A DNA stretch of 51,308 nucleotides, taken from the NCBI GenBank assembly GCA_902384455.1, contig CABMCB010000009.1:1-51308 (forward strand), read 5' to 3'. Shown here piece after piece: positions 41,770 through 51,146 of the stretch; position 1 is the first letter of the stretch; each line of letters begins with the position of its first letter. The DNA is from an uncultured archaeon. Its GTDB lineage: Archaea; Altiarchaeota; Altiarchaeia; IMC4; SCGC-AAA252-I15. A program made the position numbers and the translations under genes. A model generated the notes under the pieces. That model worked only from the letters and a program-made list of their open reading frames with translations, did no database searches and was not told the DNA's origin.

Positions 41770-43581
41770 ATGGCCGACGCAGACGCAGTATTCGAGGTAT
41801 CCTACGAAGTCTGCAACAAAGTAGGCGGAATATACGCAGTTCTCACAAGCAAAGCCGCCCACATGGTTTCGACGTACGGCGACAAATACTACGCCGTCGG
41901 ATTCTACGACCCCCACAACGCCAAACTTGAGTTCGACGAACAAGACACGCCGCCGGAATTCAAGGAAGCATTCTACCAGCTAAAAGAAAAAGGAGTCGTA
42001 TGCCGCTTCGGCCGATGGACGATAAAAAGCAGGCCTCAAGTCATACTCGTAGACGCCAAGGAGCTCATGGGGGACAAGGAAAAAATCAAGACTCGCCTGT
42101 GGGAAACCCACCACATAGACAGCCTGTACTCGGACAACACGTTCGTTGAGCCCGTAGTCTGGAGCACCGCAGTAGGCCTGCTTTTGGACGAGCTGACAAA
42201 AACCGCGTTCAAAGGCAAACGCGTTGTGGCGCAATTCCACGAATGGATGTCCTCCGCAGGAATGCTCCAGCTAACGTACGCCAAAAAACCCGTAGCAACA
42301 GTATTCACGACCCACGCGACAATGCTGGGAAGAACGCTGTCAGCAAGCGGAATAGACATATACGAGATGATAAGAAGCGGCAAAACAGAAGACCCGCTGG
42401 TTCTTGCCAAAAAATACGGCGTAATAGACAAACACACGATGGAAGCCGCATCCGCCAAAGCCGCCGACGTCTTCACCACCGTAAGCGAAATAACCGGGCG
42501 GGAAGCGGAAGCGTTCCTGGGCCGCAAACCCGACGTCCTCCTCCTGAACGGAATCGACAGCCAAAAATACCCCGAATTCGAAGAACTCGCGGTGCTGCGC
42601 CGCCACTACCGCAAAAACATGAAAGACTTCTTCGCAAGCTACTTCCTCAGATACTACGACGTAGACATGACGCACGTCAGAAGCTTCTACATAAGCGGCA
42701 GATACGAATTCCACAACAAAGGAATCGACCTATTCATAGAATCACTAGGCCGCCTAAACGAACGCATGAAAAAAGAGGGGACGAAATTCAGCGACGGAAC
42801 CTGCACGATAGTCGCACTATTCTTCATACCAAGCGACACAATAGGCGAAAACATAGAAGTCCTCAAAAACAACAGCCTATACCAAGACATGCAAGACCAA
42901 GTGGAAGCGGCCCTACCGGAAATACGCGACACCGTACTCAACCAACTATCCCACGGCAAAATGCCGCAAAACATACTCACAGACGAATTCATAGGCCAAT
43001 GCAGAAAACTAATAAACCACTTCACAGAACGACGAGGAGGAAGGCCGCCGTTGTGCGCGTTCCAGCTTGCCTACCCTGAAGCCAACGACGCCATAATACA
43101 GGCGTTCATAAAAAACGGCCTCCTCAACAGGGCGGAAGACAAAGTCAAGGTCATCTACTACCCCGCATACCTGTCAAGCGCCCAGCGCCTCATAAGCATG
43201 GACTACCAGCAGGCCACACTCACATTCGACGTCGGAGTATTCCCAAGCTCCTACGAGCCGTGGGGATACACGCCTCTTGAAGCAGCCGCCCAATCCACGA
43301 TGGCAGTCACAACAGACCTGGCGGGATACGGCTTGTTCGTGGACGGAAAAAGCAAAGGCATATACGTTCTGCGCCGCTGGGGCCGGGAATGGGATGAGGT
43401 GGTGGACGACCTTACGTCATACCTCTACCGCATATCCAGCCTAACCAAAAAGGAGATAACTGAGCTGAGAGCTGACGCCAAAAACATATCCTCGCTTGCG
43501 GACTGGAAAATACTAATAAGCAACTACATAGACGCCCACGACAAGGCGCTAATTAGCATGTCCGCCAGGACAAAGAAATAG
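41770..43581 (+). CDS. Glycogen synthase, eukaryote-like GT3 type
   Basis: The ATG at 41770 is preferred over the adjacent GTG at 41767. The 603-residue protein follows eukaryotic-type glycogen synthase: VFEVSYEVCNKVGGIYAVL at the sugar-nucleotide site, VVAQFHEWMSSAGM, VFTTHATMLGRTL, FTTVSEITGREAE, a YEFHNKGIDLFIESL segment and FPSSYEPWGYTPLEAA near residue 495, with the catalytic glutamates of the ExxxxxGYTPLE type. It elongates glycogen from a nucleotide-sugar donor (UDP- or ADP-glucose, not decided by sequence alone). It is the first gene of a glycogen cluster. Confidence 0.9.
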   Translation: MADADAVFEVSYEVCNKVGGIYAVLTSKAAHMVSTYGDKYYAVGFYDPHNAKLEFDEQDTPPEFKEAFYQLKEKGVVCRFGRWTIKSRPQVILVDAKELMGDKEKIKTRLWETHHIDSLYSDNTFVEPVVWSTAVGLLLDELTKTAFKGKRVVAQFHEWMSSAGMLQLTYAKKPVATVFTTHATMLGRTLSASGIDIYEMIRSGKTEDPLVLAKKYGVIDKHTMEAASAKAADVFTTVSEITGREAEAFLGRKPDVLLLNGIDSQKYPEFEELAVLRRHYRKNMKDFFASYFLRYYDVDMTHVRSFYISGRYEFHNKGIDLFIESLGRLNERMKKEGTKFSDGTCTIVALFFIPSDTIGENIEVLKNNSLYQDMQDQVEAALPEIRDTVLNQLSHGKMPQNILTDEFIGQCRKLINHFTERRGGRPPLCAFQLAYPEANDAIIQAFIKNGLLNRAEDKVKVIYYPAYLSSAQRLISMDYQQATLTFDVGVFPSSYEPWGYTPLEAAAQSTMAVTTDLAGYGLFVDGKSKGIYVLRRWGREWDEVVDDLTSYLYRISSLTKKEITELRADAKNISSLADWKILISNYIDAHDKALISMSARTKK

Positions 43582-43600
43582 AAAAACCTGCTTCTAAGCC

Positions 43601-45541
43601 ATGCAGAAGAAAACAGTCACCCCCCCGATGGCCGGCGCACGAAAAAAAGGCGTCCCAACACTCAACCCCAACCAGATGAGCCTAGAACAGGCGGAAACAC
43701 GCGAATGGCTGCTCACAAACGGAATAGGCGGATACTCAAGCCAGACCATCGCCAGCTCCCTAACAAGAAAATACCACGGCCTGCTGATACACTCCACCCC
43801 AACGCTCGTACGCCGCATGCTTCTGTCAAAACTGGAAGACGTCATAGAGACGGCAGGCGGATTCATACCCCTCACAGTCAACCACTACGCAGACGGCACA
43901 ATAGAAAAAGACGGCTTAAACCGCCTGCAAACATTCGAATACCAGCCGCACTCAATCAAATACCAATACAAAACCGAAGAAGCGTCGATTGAAAAAACCC
44001 TCTGGATGCCGCAAGGCCACAATGCAGTAATCGCGTCATACAAAGTCAAAAACGCGGGAAAAAACCCCGTTACTTTGCGGATACACCCACTGGTGACGTC
44101 AAGAAACCACCACAACATAATCCCCCAAAAAGAACAGCCCTACAAGACAAAACAAATCGCAGACAGAGCAGTCGCAGTGGAAACAAACCAAACATACCTG
44201 CTCCTATACTCAGACAAACTAACAGCAACACCCCCGCAATACCTCTGGCACAACAACATACAATACCCCCAAGAAATAGCCCGCGGAGAAGAAGGCAAAG
44301 AAGACCTATACCACCCCACAGAATTCACGATAACTCTCCCCGAAGGAAAAGAAGAAACATTCACCATAATAGCAACTGGAGGCCTAAGCGAAGCGGAAGC
44401 AGCCGCATCATTTACAGCATTAACCCAAAACGGCAGTCCCCCGCACCCCAAGCCAACGGGAAACCCCGAGCCCATAATGACGCTTCTGGCGACAGCACAA
44501 TCATTCATCGTAGCCGCACAATCCAAAAAAACGGTCATAGCAGGATACCACTGGTTCAATGACTGGGGCCGAGACGCAATGATAAGCCTGCCGGGACTCA
44601 CTCTCACCGCAGGACACCCCAAAGACGCCCAAGACATACTCGACTACTTCCTAAACAAAGTCCAAAACGGCCGCATACCAACCGAAATACGCGACGGAAA
44701 ACCCGACTTCAGAAGCTACGACGACACACTCTGGATGATAGACCGAGTGCTCAAATACATCGAATACGTCGGCGAAGAAGAAGGAAGAAGATTCCTCCAC
44801 ACACACTGGTGGACAATAAAGTCAATAATGGCATACTACGCCTCACAAACAAAAGGGGGCTTACTTAAGACGCCCCCGGAAGGCACGTGGATGGACACAT
44901 TAAGCCGCCCAAACGCAGTGGAAATACAAGCCCTATGGTACAACGCACTGCACACATACAACAAGCTCGCAGAAGTAATGAAAGACTCAAAAAAAGAAAT
45001 CGACGTCGACGCGCAAATCAAAGACTTCGAAAAAGCATTCATGCCCACATACTATGCCGGAACACACCTTAAGGACACCCCAGACGACGACTCAATACGC
45101 CCAAACCAAATAATAGCGCTAGCACTAAATCACACACCAGTACCCAAAGAAGAAGCCAAAAAAATACTGCAAACAACAGAAAAACGCCTGCTGACGCCAT
45201 ACGGCCTGCGCACTCTCGACCCATCGCACCCAAACTACTGCGGAAGATACGTCGGCGACCCCCAAGAAAGAGCGCGCGCCTACCACAACGGAACAGTATG
45301 GCCTTACCTTATGGGCTCCTACGTCGACGCTTACGTGAAGTTCAACGGGGAAAACACGGGGCCGCACCTGATTAGCCTGCTTGAGCCTCTTGTGGCAGGC
45401 CACATCTTGGAGGCGGGGCTGGGCACGGTAAGCGAATGCTTTGACGGAGACCCGCCTCATACGCCCAGAGGGTGCATAAGCCAGGCGTGGAGTGTCGCAG
45501 AAGTAATCAGGGCCTATTTCGCGGTGAGGGGAAAAAATTAA
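43601..45541 (+). CDS. Glycogen debranching enzyme (amylo-alpha-1,6-glucosidase, GH133-like)
   Basis: The 646-residue protein has an N-terminal domain (about 30-290) with REWLLTNGIGGYSSQT, the archaeal debranching-type start, and a catalytic alpha/alpha barrel (about 300-640). The latter carries YHWFNDWGRDAMISLPGL (acid/base region), PTEIRDGKPDFRSYDDTLWM, IRPNQIIALAL and HNGTVWPYLMG. It trims alpha-1,6-linked stubs in glycogen. It starts 19 bases after glycogen synthase and precedes a GH57 gene, so synthesis and breakdown are linked in one unit. The coding strand is A+C rich until about 45300. Confidence 0.9.
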   Translation: MQKKTVTPPMAGARKKGVPTLNPNQMSLEQAETREWLLTNGIGGYSSQTIASSLTRKYHGLLIHSTPTLVRRMLLSKLEDVIETAGGFIPLTVNHYADGTIEKDGLNRLQTFEYQPHSIKYQYKTEEASIEKTLWMPQGHNAVIASYKVKNAGKNPVTLRIHPLVTSRNHHNIIPQKEQPYKTKQIADRAVAVETNQTYLLLYSDKLTATPPQYLWHNNIQYPQEIARGEEGKEDLYHPTEFTITLPEGKEETFTIIATGGLSEAEAAASFTALTQNGSPPHPKPTGNPEPIMTLLATAQSFIVAAQSKKTVIAGYHWFNDWGRDAMISLPGLTLTAGHPKDAQDILDYFLNKVQNGRIPTEIRDGKPDFRSYDDTLWMIDRVLKYIEYVGEEEGRRFLHTHWWTIKSIMAYYASQTKGGLLKTPPEGTWMDTLSRPNAVEIQALWYNALHTYNKLAEVMKDSKKEIDVDAQIKDFEKAFMPTYYAGTHLKDTPDDDSIRPNQIIALALNHTPVPKEEAKKILQTTEKRLLTPYGLRTLDPSHPNYCGRYVGDPQERARAYHNGTVWPYLMGSYVDAYVKFNGENTGPHLISLLEPLVAGHILEAGLGTVSECFDGDPPHTPRGCISQAWSVAEVIRAYFAVRGKN

Positions 45542-45578
45542 TCGCCTTATAAGCCCACAATAATAAACCATATCAAAG

Positions 45579-47132
45579 ATGACTTCAGTCTGCTTGTATT
45601 TCGAGGTCCACCAGCCGTTTAGGCTGAAATGGTTTTGGCCGGCCTCCGACGCGCCTCAAACCTCGCTTGAGGACCGCTACTTCGACGCGCCCCTGAACGA
45701 GTTCACCTTCAAGAAGGTCGCAGGCAAATGCTACTGGCCCGCAAACACCACAATACTCAACAACATAGACTACTTCAAGGGAAGCAAAAAAAAGTTCAAA
45801 TGCGCCTACAGCATCACAGGCGTTCTATTGGAGCAGGCCGAGCGCTGGGACAAAGACCTCCTTGAGACTTGGAAGCAGATGGCGGAGTCCGGCTGCGTGG
45901 AATTCCTCGACGAAACATACCACCACAGCCTCGCCAGCTTGTTCGACAACCACGTGGAATTCACCGAGCAGATACTTCTGCACAAGCAGAAAATGAAGGA
46001 CTTGCTGGGGTACACGCCGACAGTCTTCAGAAACACCGAACTACTATACCACGACAACATCGCAGAAACAATAGAGCAGCTGGGATACAAGGCGATTCTC
46101 ACCGAAGGAATAGAACGCATACTCGAAGGATGGAGGAGCCCAAACTACGTCTACAAAAGAGCAGGCGGAGACCTCAAAGTCCTACTTAGAAACTACCAGC
46201 TATCCGACGACATAGGATACCGCTTCTCGGCCAAATGGTGGAGCGAGTACCCGCTGACGGCAGAAAAATACAGCGCGTGGCTTTCGGCGACGTCAGGCGA
46301 CACAATCAACGTTTTCATGGACTATGAGACGTTCGGCGAACACCACTGGGAGGACACGGGCATATTCGCGTTCCTTGCGGCGCTCCCCGGTGAAATACTT
46401 AAGTGGGAGCACATGGAGTTCAACACGCCCTCAGAGGTCATAGAAAAATACCAGCCGGTGGGCGAAATACGCGTCCCATGGTACGAAACCGTCTGCTGGG
46501 CGGACATGGAAAGAGACACGTCAGCGTGGCTGGGCAACCACATGCAGCAGCTCTCGTTCACCCTCCTTAAGCAGCTGGAGAAGCCGGTGAAGGAATCCCG
46601 CAACCCCGAATTCATAGAAACATGGAGGAAACTGCTTACAGGCGACCACCTATACTACCAGTGCACCAAAGGATGGGGCGACGGAGACGTACACACATAC
46701 TTCAGCCACCACGGAACACCACACGACGCAGCAATAAACCTCCTTGCAATACTCGGAGACTTCCGAGAAAAAGTAGCCGCATACAACGCCGCACGAAAGA
46801 CACCGCCTACCATACCCGCGCCGCCGATGACGCCTTACATACCTAAGCCGGAACTCACTTTCAAGCCTCCTGAAAAAGAGGCGCCACCGCAAATTCAATC
46901 CCCTTACCTGCCCGAAAAAACGCCCGCAAAAAAAGAAACACCCCAAAAAGAAGACGAACAATCTTTCACCAAAAAATACGGCACAATCAAAGGCATGTCA
47001 GAAGCCGCCCAATACAAAAAGCCGGAAGTAGACATACAAAAATACAAAATCCGCTCCCAAAGCACAAAACACCACACACCAATGCTCGACGACATACTGA
47101 AGAAAAGGCACGAAAAAGAAAGGAAGAAATAA
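45579..47132 (+). CDS. GH57 glycoside hydrolase (alpha-amylase/glucanotransferase type)
   Basis: The 517-residue protein begins with CLYFEVHQPFR (His11), typical for GH57 enzymes. It has the candidate nucleophile E154 in VFRNTELLYHDN and the acid/base D248 in VFMDYETFGEHH. DQTYHH-like motifs (DETYHHS, about 111) are present. The catalytic part covers about 1-400. A tail of about 110 residues is rich in Pro, Lys and Glu (PTIPAPPMTPYIPKPEL onward) and looks disordered, which is unusual for the family. It probably hydrolyses or transfers alpha-1,4-glucans. It follows the debranching enzyme by 37 bases. Confidence 0.85.
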   Translation: MTSVCLYFEVHQPFRLKWFWPASDAPQTSLEDRYFDAPLNEFTFKKVAGKCYWPANTTILNNIDYFKGSKKKFKCAYSITGVLLEQAERWDKDLLETWKQMAESGCVEFLDETYHHSLASLFDNHVEFTEQILLHKQKMKDLLGYTPTVFRNTELLYHDNIAETIEQLGYKAILTEGIERILEGWRSPNYVYKRAGGDLKVLLRNYQLSDDIGYRFSAKWWSEYPLTAEKYSAWLSATSGDTINVFMDYETFGEHHWEDTGIFAFLAALPGEILKWEHMEFNTPSEVIEKYQPVGEIRVPWYETVCWADMERDTSAWLGNHMQQLSFTLLKQLEKPVKESRNPEFIETWRKLLTGDHLYYQCTKGWGDGDVHTYFSHHGTPHDAAINLLAILGDFREKVAAYNAARKTPPTIPAPPMTPYIPKPELTFKPPEKEAPPQIQSPYLPEKTPAKKETPQKEDEQSFTKKYGTIKGMSEAAQYKKPEVDIQKYKIRSQSTKHHTPMLDDILKKRHEKERKK

Positions 47133-47136
47133 GCAA

Positions 47137-48312
47137 TCAAGACAGCGAAGCGACTTTCTCGTAAACCTTCAGGTACTGCTTGGCTATCTCTTTCCAGTCG
47201 TATTTCTCGACTTCCTTCTTGGCGTTTGCGCCCATCTGGCGTATTCCCGTGCCGTCGTCGCCCAACAGATAGTTGATGCCCCAGGCGATGCTTTCAGGCG
47301 TCTGATAAACCTTAACCCCAGTCCTAAAGTTGTCTATAATCTCCCCCGGACCCCCAGTGTCGCAGGCAACAACCGGCTTGCCCGCAGCCCAACCCTCAAG
47401 AGTAACTATCCCAAACGGCTCGTTCCTGCTGGGAACGCAGACTATGTCGCAGGCCTTAAACAGGCGTACGCGCTCTTCGTCGCTTATGTATCCGAGCACG
47501 CGCAGGGAGTGTTCTACGCCCAGGTATCTGCCTCTTCCGTGTATGTGTCCTGTCATGTCGCCGCTTCCGGCGAAAATGAATTTGGCGTCAGGACGCCGCG
47601 CCAAAACGTAAGGCACCGCCTCCAGAAGCAAGTCCGGCCCCTTCTGGTGCGTCAGCCGGCCGATGAAGAATATGACGGGCGCAAGAGGGTGAATGTGGTA
47701 TTTTTCCTTGACGCGCCCCGCATCCACAAACCCCCCGAACCGGCTTAAGTCAATGCCGTTGTATATGACGTTCATCTTGTCCCAGGGAATCCGGTACTCG
47801 TTGCTCAACTCCTGCCGCATAGCGTGGCTCACAGTAGTCACAGCCGAAGACAAATAGCCGCCCAACCACTCCCTGTGAGTAATCCGGCCCGTCCACCAGT
47901 TGTCGTGATGAGCGTTCCCGTTGCGGCCGTACTCCGTGCTATGGCAAGTCCAGACGAAACGCCGCCCGCTCATATGCTTCAAATTAGCCGCAGCATTCAC
48001 AGTATGCCAATCATGCGAGTGGATTATGTCGAAGCGGCCGTAAGTGCGTTCGGCCCAGTGGAAGCATGAGACTGCGCTGTCGCAGAAGTGGTCCATGTAC
48101 TCTATGAAGTCTTCGCAGGCGGGTGTTACGCAGCGGTGCTCGTAAACGCCGTTGATTTTCTCGTGCTCCAGCTTGCCTTCGGAAATCCGAGTGAAAACGT
48201 GAACTTCATGGCCAAGCACAGCAAGCGCCTCGGACAGTTGGGTGACTACGGCCGCGACTCCGCCTACGGGAATGCTGTTTTTTGTTTCCCAGGAGAAAAA
48301 TGCGATTCTCAA
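47137..48312 (-). CDS. GT4 family glycosyltransferase
   Basis: The protein has 391 residues when started at TTG 48312 (LRIAFFSWETKNS). The long frame to ATG 48393 would leave only 6 bases to the divergent gene at 48400 and would include an unlikely 27-residue extension, and a TATA-like element lies inside it. The GT-B fold shows VGGVAAVVTQLSEAL, HSHDWHT, VIYNGIDLSRF, FFIGRLTHQKGPDLLLEA and RNEPFGIVTLEGWAAGKPVVA with the E-x7-E motif. It resembles GlgA-like and MalQ-adjacent GT4 proteins. It may make alpha-glucans or glycolipids. It is convergent with the GH57 gene (4-base gap). Confidence 0.82.
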   Translation of the reverse strand: MRIAFFSWETKNSIPVGGVAAVVTQLSEALAVLGHEVHVFTRISEGKLEHEKINGVYEHRCVTPACEDFIEYMDHFCDSAVSCFHWAERTYGRFDIIHSHDWHTVNAAANLKHMSGRRFVWTCHSTEYGRNGNAHHDNWWTGRITHREWLGGYLSSAVTTVSHAMRQELSNEYRIPWDKMNVIYNGIDLSRFGGFVDAGRVKEKYHIHPLAPVIFFIGRLTHQKGPDLLLEAVPYVLARRPDAKFIFAGSGDMTGHIHGRGRYLGVEHSLRVLGYISDEERVRLFKACDIVCVPSRNEPFGIVTLEGWAAGKPVVACDTGGPGEIIDNFRTGVKVYQTPESIAWGINYLLGDDGTGIRQMGANAKKEVEKYDWKEIAKQYLKVYEKVASLS

Positions 48313-48354
48313 CCCCCCTAACCCCCACCTTGTTCTTAAGGGATGTGAGCGGGG

Positions 48355-48365
48355 CAATAAAAAGG
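48355..48365. promoter_or_regulatory. Shared TATA-like element between divergent genes
   Basis: CAATAAAAAGG reads TTTTTATTG on the other strand. It is about 35-45 bases from both starts (TTG 48312 on minus, ATG 48400 on plus) and could direct transcription both ways. It supports the shorter start for the GT4 gene. Confidence 0.4.
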
Positions 48366-48399
48366 CGGAAACGCTTTTTTCTAGTTTACGCATATTGTA

Positions 48400-51117
48400 A
48401 TGGAGATGGGTTTCTGGGAGGCGTTTTGGGTTTTGATTCTGCTTGTTACTGCGGCGTCCCTATCTTCCGCTGCCGACTGTGGGGGAGCCGTGTCCTGCGG
48501 CTGCGGCGATACGGTGACCTCTGATTATGTACTGGCCGACGACTTGCAGTGTCTTGGAGATGCGTTGTCGGTGGGCGCCGACGATGTCACGTTGGACTGC
48601 GGGTTGCATAGGATTTCGGGCAACAGGTCCGGTTGTGGCATAGTGCTTTCGGACGTTGCGGGAGTGACAGTCAAGAACTGTGTTGTCGCGAATTTCACTT
48701 ACGGGATATTAGTCGAGTCTTCTGTAATTCCAACAACGACCACCACGACCACTACGACAACAACCACGACAATACCTCATGGTGGTTATTCTGTTCAAGG
48801 GCTTACCCGAAATTCCTCCGAGCATAACTTGATCTTAAACAACACGTTGGAGTCGGACTTTTTCGGCATATACCTTATTGGTTCGTCAAACAACACTCTG
48901 TCAAACAACACCATAACTTACAGGAACCTTTCTGGGTTATGCGGGCAGCCGTACTATACTTGGGTCGGTATGAACGGCTTTTTGTGGTGCGGGAATCTGT
49001 CGCAGATTACCGGCATATATTTGAATCAGTCCGAAGAGAACATGATTTCAGGGAATACAGTCGACTACGGGAACGCAAGCTTCTACACCCCCTACGGAGG
49101 CGGCACAATCGACGGGTTTATCGGCTACGGAATTTACTTGAATTCTTCAAGTAAGAACAACATTTCGGGGAATGTCGTGACCCTCTCTTACTTCAACCTT
49201 ACTGGGGGGAATTCGATTGTGAACGTTGTCGCGGTGATGTTAGGGTACTCCCAGGAAAACCGCATTGAAAACAACCGCGTAGATTTCGGTGACGGCGAAG
49301 TCCAGTCTTCCAATATAATGTATGGGATTAGTCTACGCGTATCGGATAATAACGTCATACTCAACAACACCGTAACCGGCGGGAACTTTTCTATATCCTA
49401 CGTCTACCTGGGAAGTTCTGTGTTTGTATACGGGATTTCCCTGTCAGAAGCTTCGCGAAATAACATGATAGCTGAGAACAACGTCACATCGGCGTCTAAA
49501 GGAATTCAGTTGAGTACTCTGGCTTCATCCAACACCATCCGCTCAAATAGCCTAAAATACAATGCATACGGAATTTCCTGCGGAGAATCGTCTTACGCGC
49601 ACAACAACACCATTGAAAACAACACGTTGCAGTTCAACTCCAACACCGGCATTAGCGTTAACGGCGAAAACAATACCGTACGCTGGAACAACCTGAGTTC
49701 AAACGCGGACGCAATCACCGTCAGCGACAAAAACAACGTCGTAGACGCAAACACACTCTTGTCAAATGAAGGCAACGGAATATCAGCAATCGGTAACACC
49801 ATAATATCAAATAACGCCGTCTTAAACAACGCCGGCTACGGCATATACACCACCACCTGCACCCCCGGCCAATTCGGTCAATACTCCCCCACGTGCATAC
49901 TGATCGAAAACAATACCGTCTACTCAAACGGCCTGTACGGGATATACGCTGCGCGGGGCATGATTAAGCTCAATAATGTGACGTCGAACTACGGCGGAGG
50001 AATTTTCATAAGGGACGGTTCTGCAGTCGAAAACAAAATCAACTTTAATTTAGGCGACGGATTACTCGCATACTTTTGTTCTACCTGCAACATAACCCAA
50101 AACACTCTTAACTCAAACTCATACGGCGGAATCACCCTCCTAGCCTCAAGATACGACAGCGTAGAGAACAACGTAGTTGTTGGAGGCAAATACGGGATAT
50201 TGTTGACAATATCAACATGGAACCTAGGCTCAGAGGGCATATCCACGAATAACATGGTGCGAAACAACACCGTCATTTCAAGCAGTACCGGAATCGCCAG
50301 TCTAACTTACGCCTCCTACGAAAACACGGTGGTAAACAATACCATAACCGGAAACCAATCAATCCCAAGATACCCTCACTCCGGCATATCCATACAATAC
50401 AGCTACGGACTCAACAAAATCCTGGACAACAAAGTGTCCAACGAAGGATACGGAATCTACGTGGAAAACTCAAAGACCAACACAATAGCCGGCAACACAG
50501 TCAACACAAGCGAATACGGACTCTACCTATACGGAACCGCAAACAGCAACACCATAGAAAACAACACAATGAACTACAACTCATACGGAATATCCATAAG
50601 CGACTACTCCAACACAAACCGAATCAAACGGAACACGCTGACAAACAACACATACGGCATCCAAGCAATAACATCAAGCAACAACACTTTACGGGACAAC
50701 AACATCACGGAAGGGCAAACCGGCATTTACATAATGCTATCCTCAAATAACACATTAGCCAACAACACAGTACGCCTAAACGAAGACGGAGTCCAATTCG
50801 TTTTTTCGTCAAACAACAACCGAATGGAAAACAACACGATAACATCAAACAACCAAAACGGGATATACATAGCCAACTCATCCGGAAACGGCCTAAACGG
50901 AAACGTAGTCTGCTTCAGCAACCAAACGCTCGGCTACTACGACATACAAAACCAAATGCCAAACAGCGGCTCAGGAAACACATGCGACTACTACCAAAAC
51001 TGGAACGACACAGGCGCAATCGGATGCGCACGCCGCTGCACCTACTCCACAAGCCAGACGCTAACTTTAAACCCCGGATGGAACCTCATAGCCATATGTC
51101 AGGAAACACCCGCATAA
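48400..51117 (+). CDS. Large exported beta-helix (NosD-like) surface protein
   Basis: The 905-residue protein has a signal peptide (FWVLILLVTAASLSSA, about 8-24) and a Cys-rich segment (ADCGGAVSCGCGDTVT to DDVTLDCGLHRISG) common to archaeal NosD-like surface proteins. A run of 13 threonines (residues 112-124, bases 48733-48771) forms a likely glycosylated linker. About 700 residues of right-handed beta-helix repeats of about 22 residues follow (NNTVRLNEDGV, NNTMNYNSYGI, NNTITSNNQNGI and so on), rich in N-x-S/T sites. The end is TLTLNPGWNLIAICQETPA, similar to the protease tail. It is probably displayed on the cell surface for binding or glycan degradation. No catalytic residues can be picked. 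Confidence 0.85.
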   Translation: MEMGFWEAFWVLILLVTAASLSSAADCGGAVSCGCGDTVTSDYVLADDLQCLGDALSVGADDVTLDCGLHRISGNRSGCGIVLSDVAGVTVKNCVVANFTYGILVESSVIPTTTTTTTTTTTTTIPHGGYSVQGLTRNSSEHNLILNNTLESDFFGIYLIGSSNNTLSNNTITYRNLSGLCGQPYYTWVGMNGFLWCGNLSQITGIYLNQSEENMISGNTVDYGNASFYTPYGGGTIDGFIGYGIYLNSSSKNNISGNVVTLSYFNLTGGNSIVNVVAVMLGYSQENRIENNRVDFGDGEVQSSNIMYGISLRVSDNNVILNNTVTGGNFSISYVYLGSSVFVYGISLSEASRNNMIAENNVTSASKGIQLSTLASSNTIRSNSLKYNAYGISCGESSYAHNNTIENNTLQFNSNTGISVNGENNTVRWNNLSSNADAITVSDKNNVVDANTLLSNEGNGISAIGNTIISNNAVLNNAGYGIYTTTCTPGQFGQYSPTCILIENNTVYSNGLYGIYAARGMIKLNNVTSNYGGGIFIRDGSAVENKINFNLGDGLLAYFCSTCNITQNTLNSNSYGGITLLASRYDSVENNVVVGGKYGILLTISTWNLGSEGISTNNMVRNNTVISSSTGIASLTYASYENTVVNNTITGNQSIPRYPHSGISIQYSYGLNKILDNKVSNEGYGIYVENSKTNTIAGNTVNTSEYGLYLYGTANSNTIENNTMNYNSYGISISDYSNTNRIKRNTLTNNTYGIQAITSSNNTLRDNNITEGQTGIYIMLSSNNTLANNTVRLNEDGVQFVFSSNNNRMENNTITSNNQNGIYIANSSGNGLNGNVVCFSNQTLGYYDIQNQMPNSGSGNTCDYYQNWNDTGAIGCARRCTYSTSQTLTLNPGWNLIAICQETPA
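48733..48771 (+). repeat. ACN-repeat tract encoding 13 consecutive threonines
   Basis: Thirteen Thr codons in a row (ACA, ACG, ACC, ACT mixed) link the N-terminal Cys-rich part to the beta-helix. Mixed codons argue for selection on a Thr-rich, probably O-glycosylated linker rather than simple repeat slippage. Confidence 0.8.
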
Positions 51118-51146
51118 AACATAACCAAAAAACCAAAACAACGCCC

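Noticed and set aside
42243..43079. 278-codon Arg/Lys/His-rich frame inside glycogen synthase
   Set aside because: It is an out-of-frame shadow produced by the A+C-rich codon block; the real gene is certain.
48313..48393. Longer N-terminus of the GT4 protein from ATG 48393
   Set aside because: It would leave 6 bases between two divergent starts and overlap the only promoter-like element, and the GT fold begins at residue 28.
48733..48771. Threonine tract as a phase-variable repeat
   Set aside because: The codons are mixed (ACA, ACG, ACC, ACT), so slippage is unlikely; a glycosylated linker explains it.
49100..51000. Repetitive AACAACAC-type sequence as a possible CRISPR or satellite array
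   Set aside because: The repeats are protein-level beta-helix units with variable spacing and no conserved direct repeat or spacer pattern.
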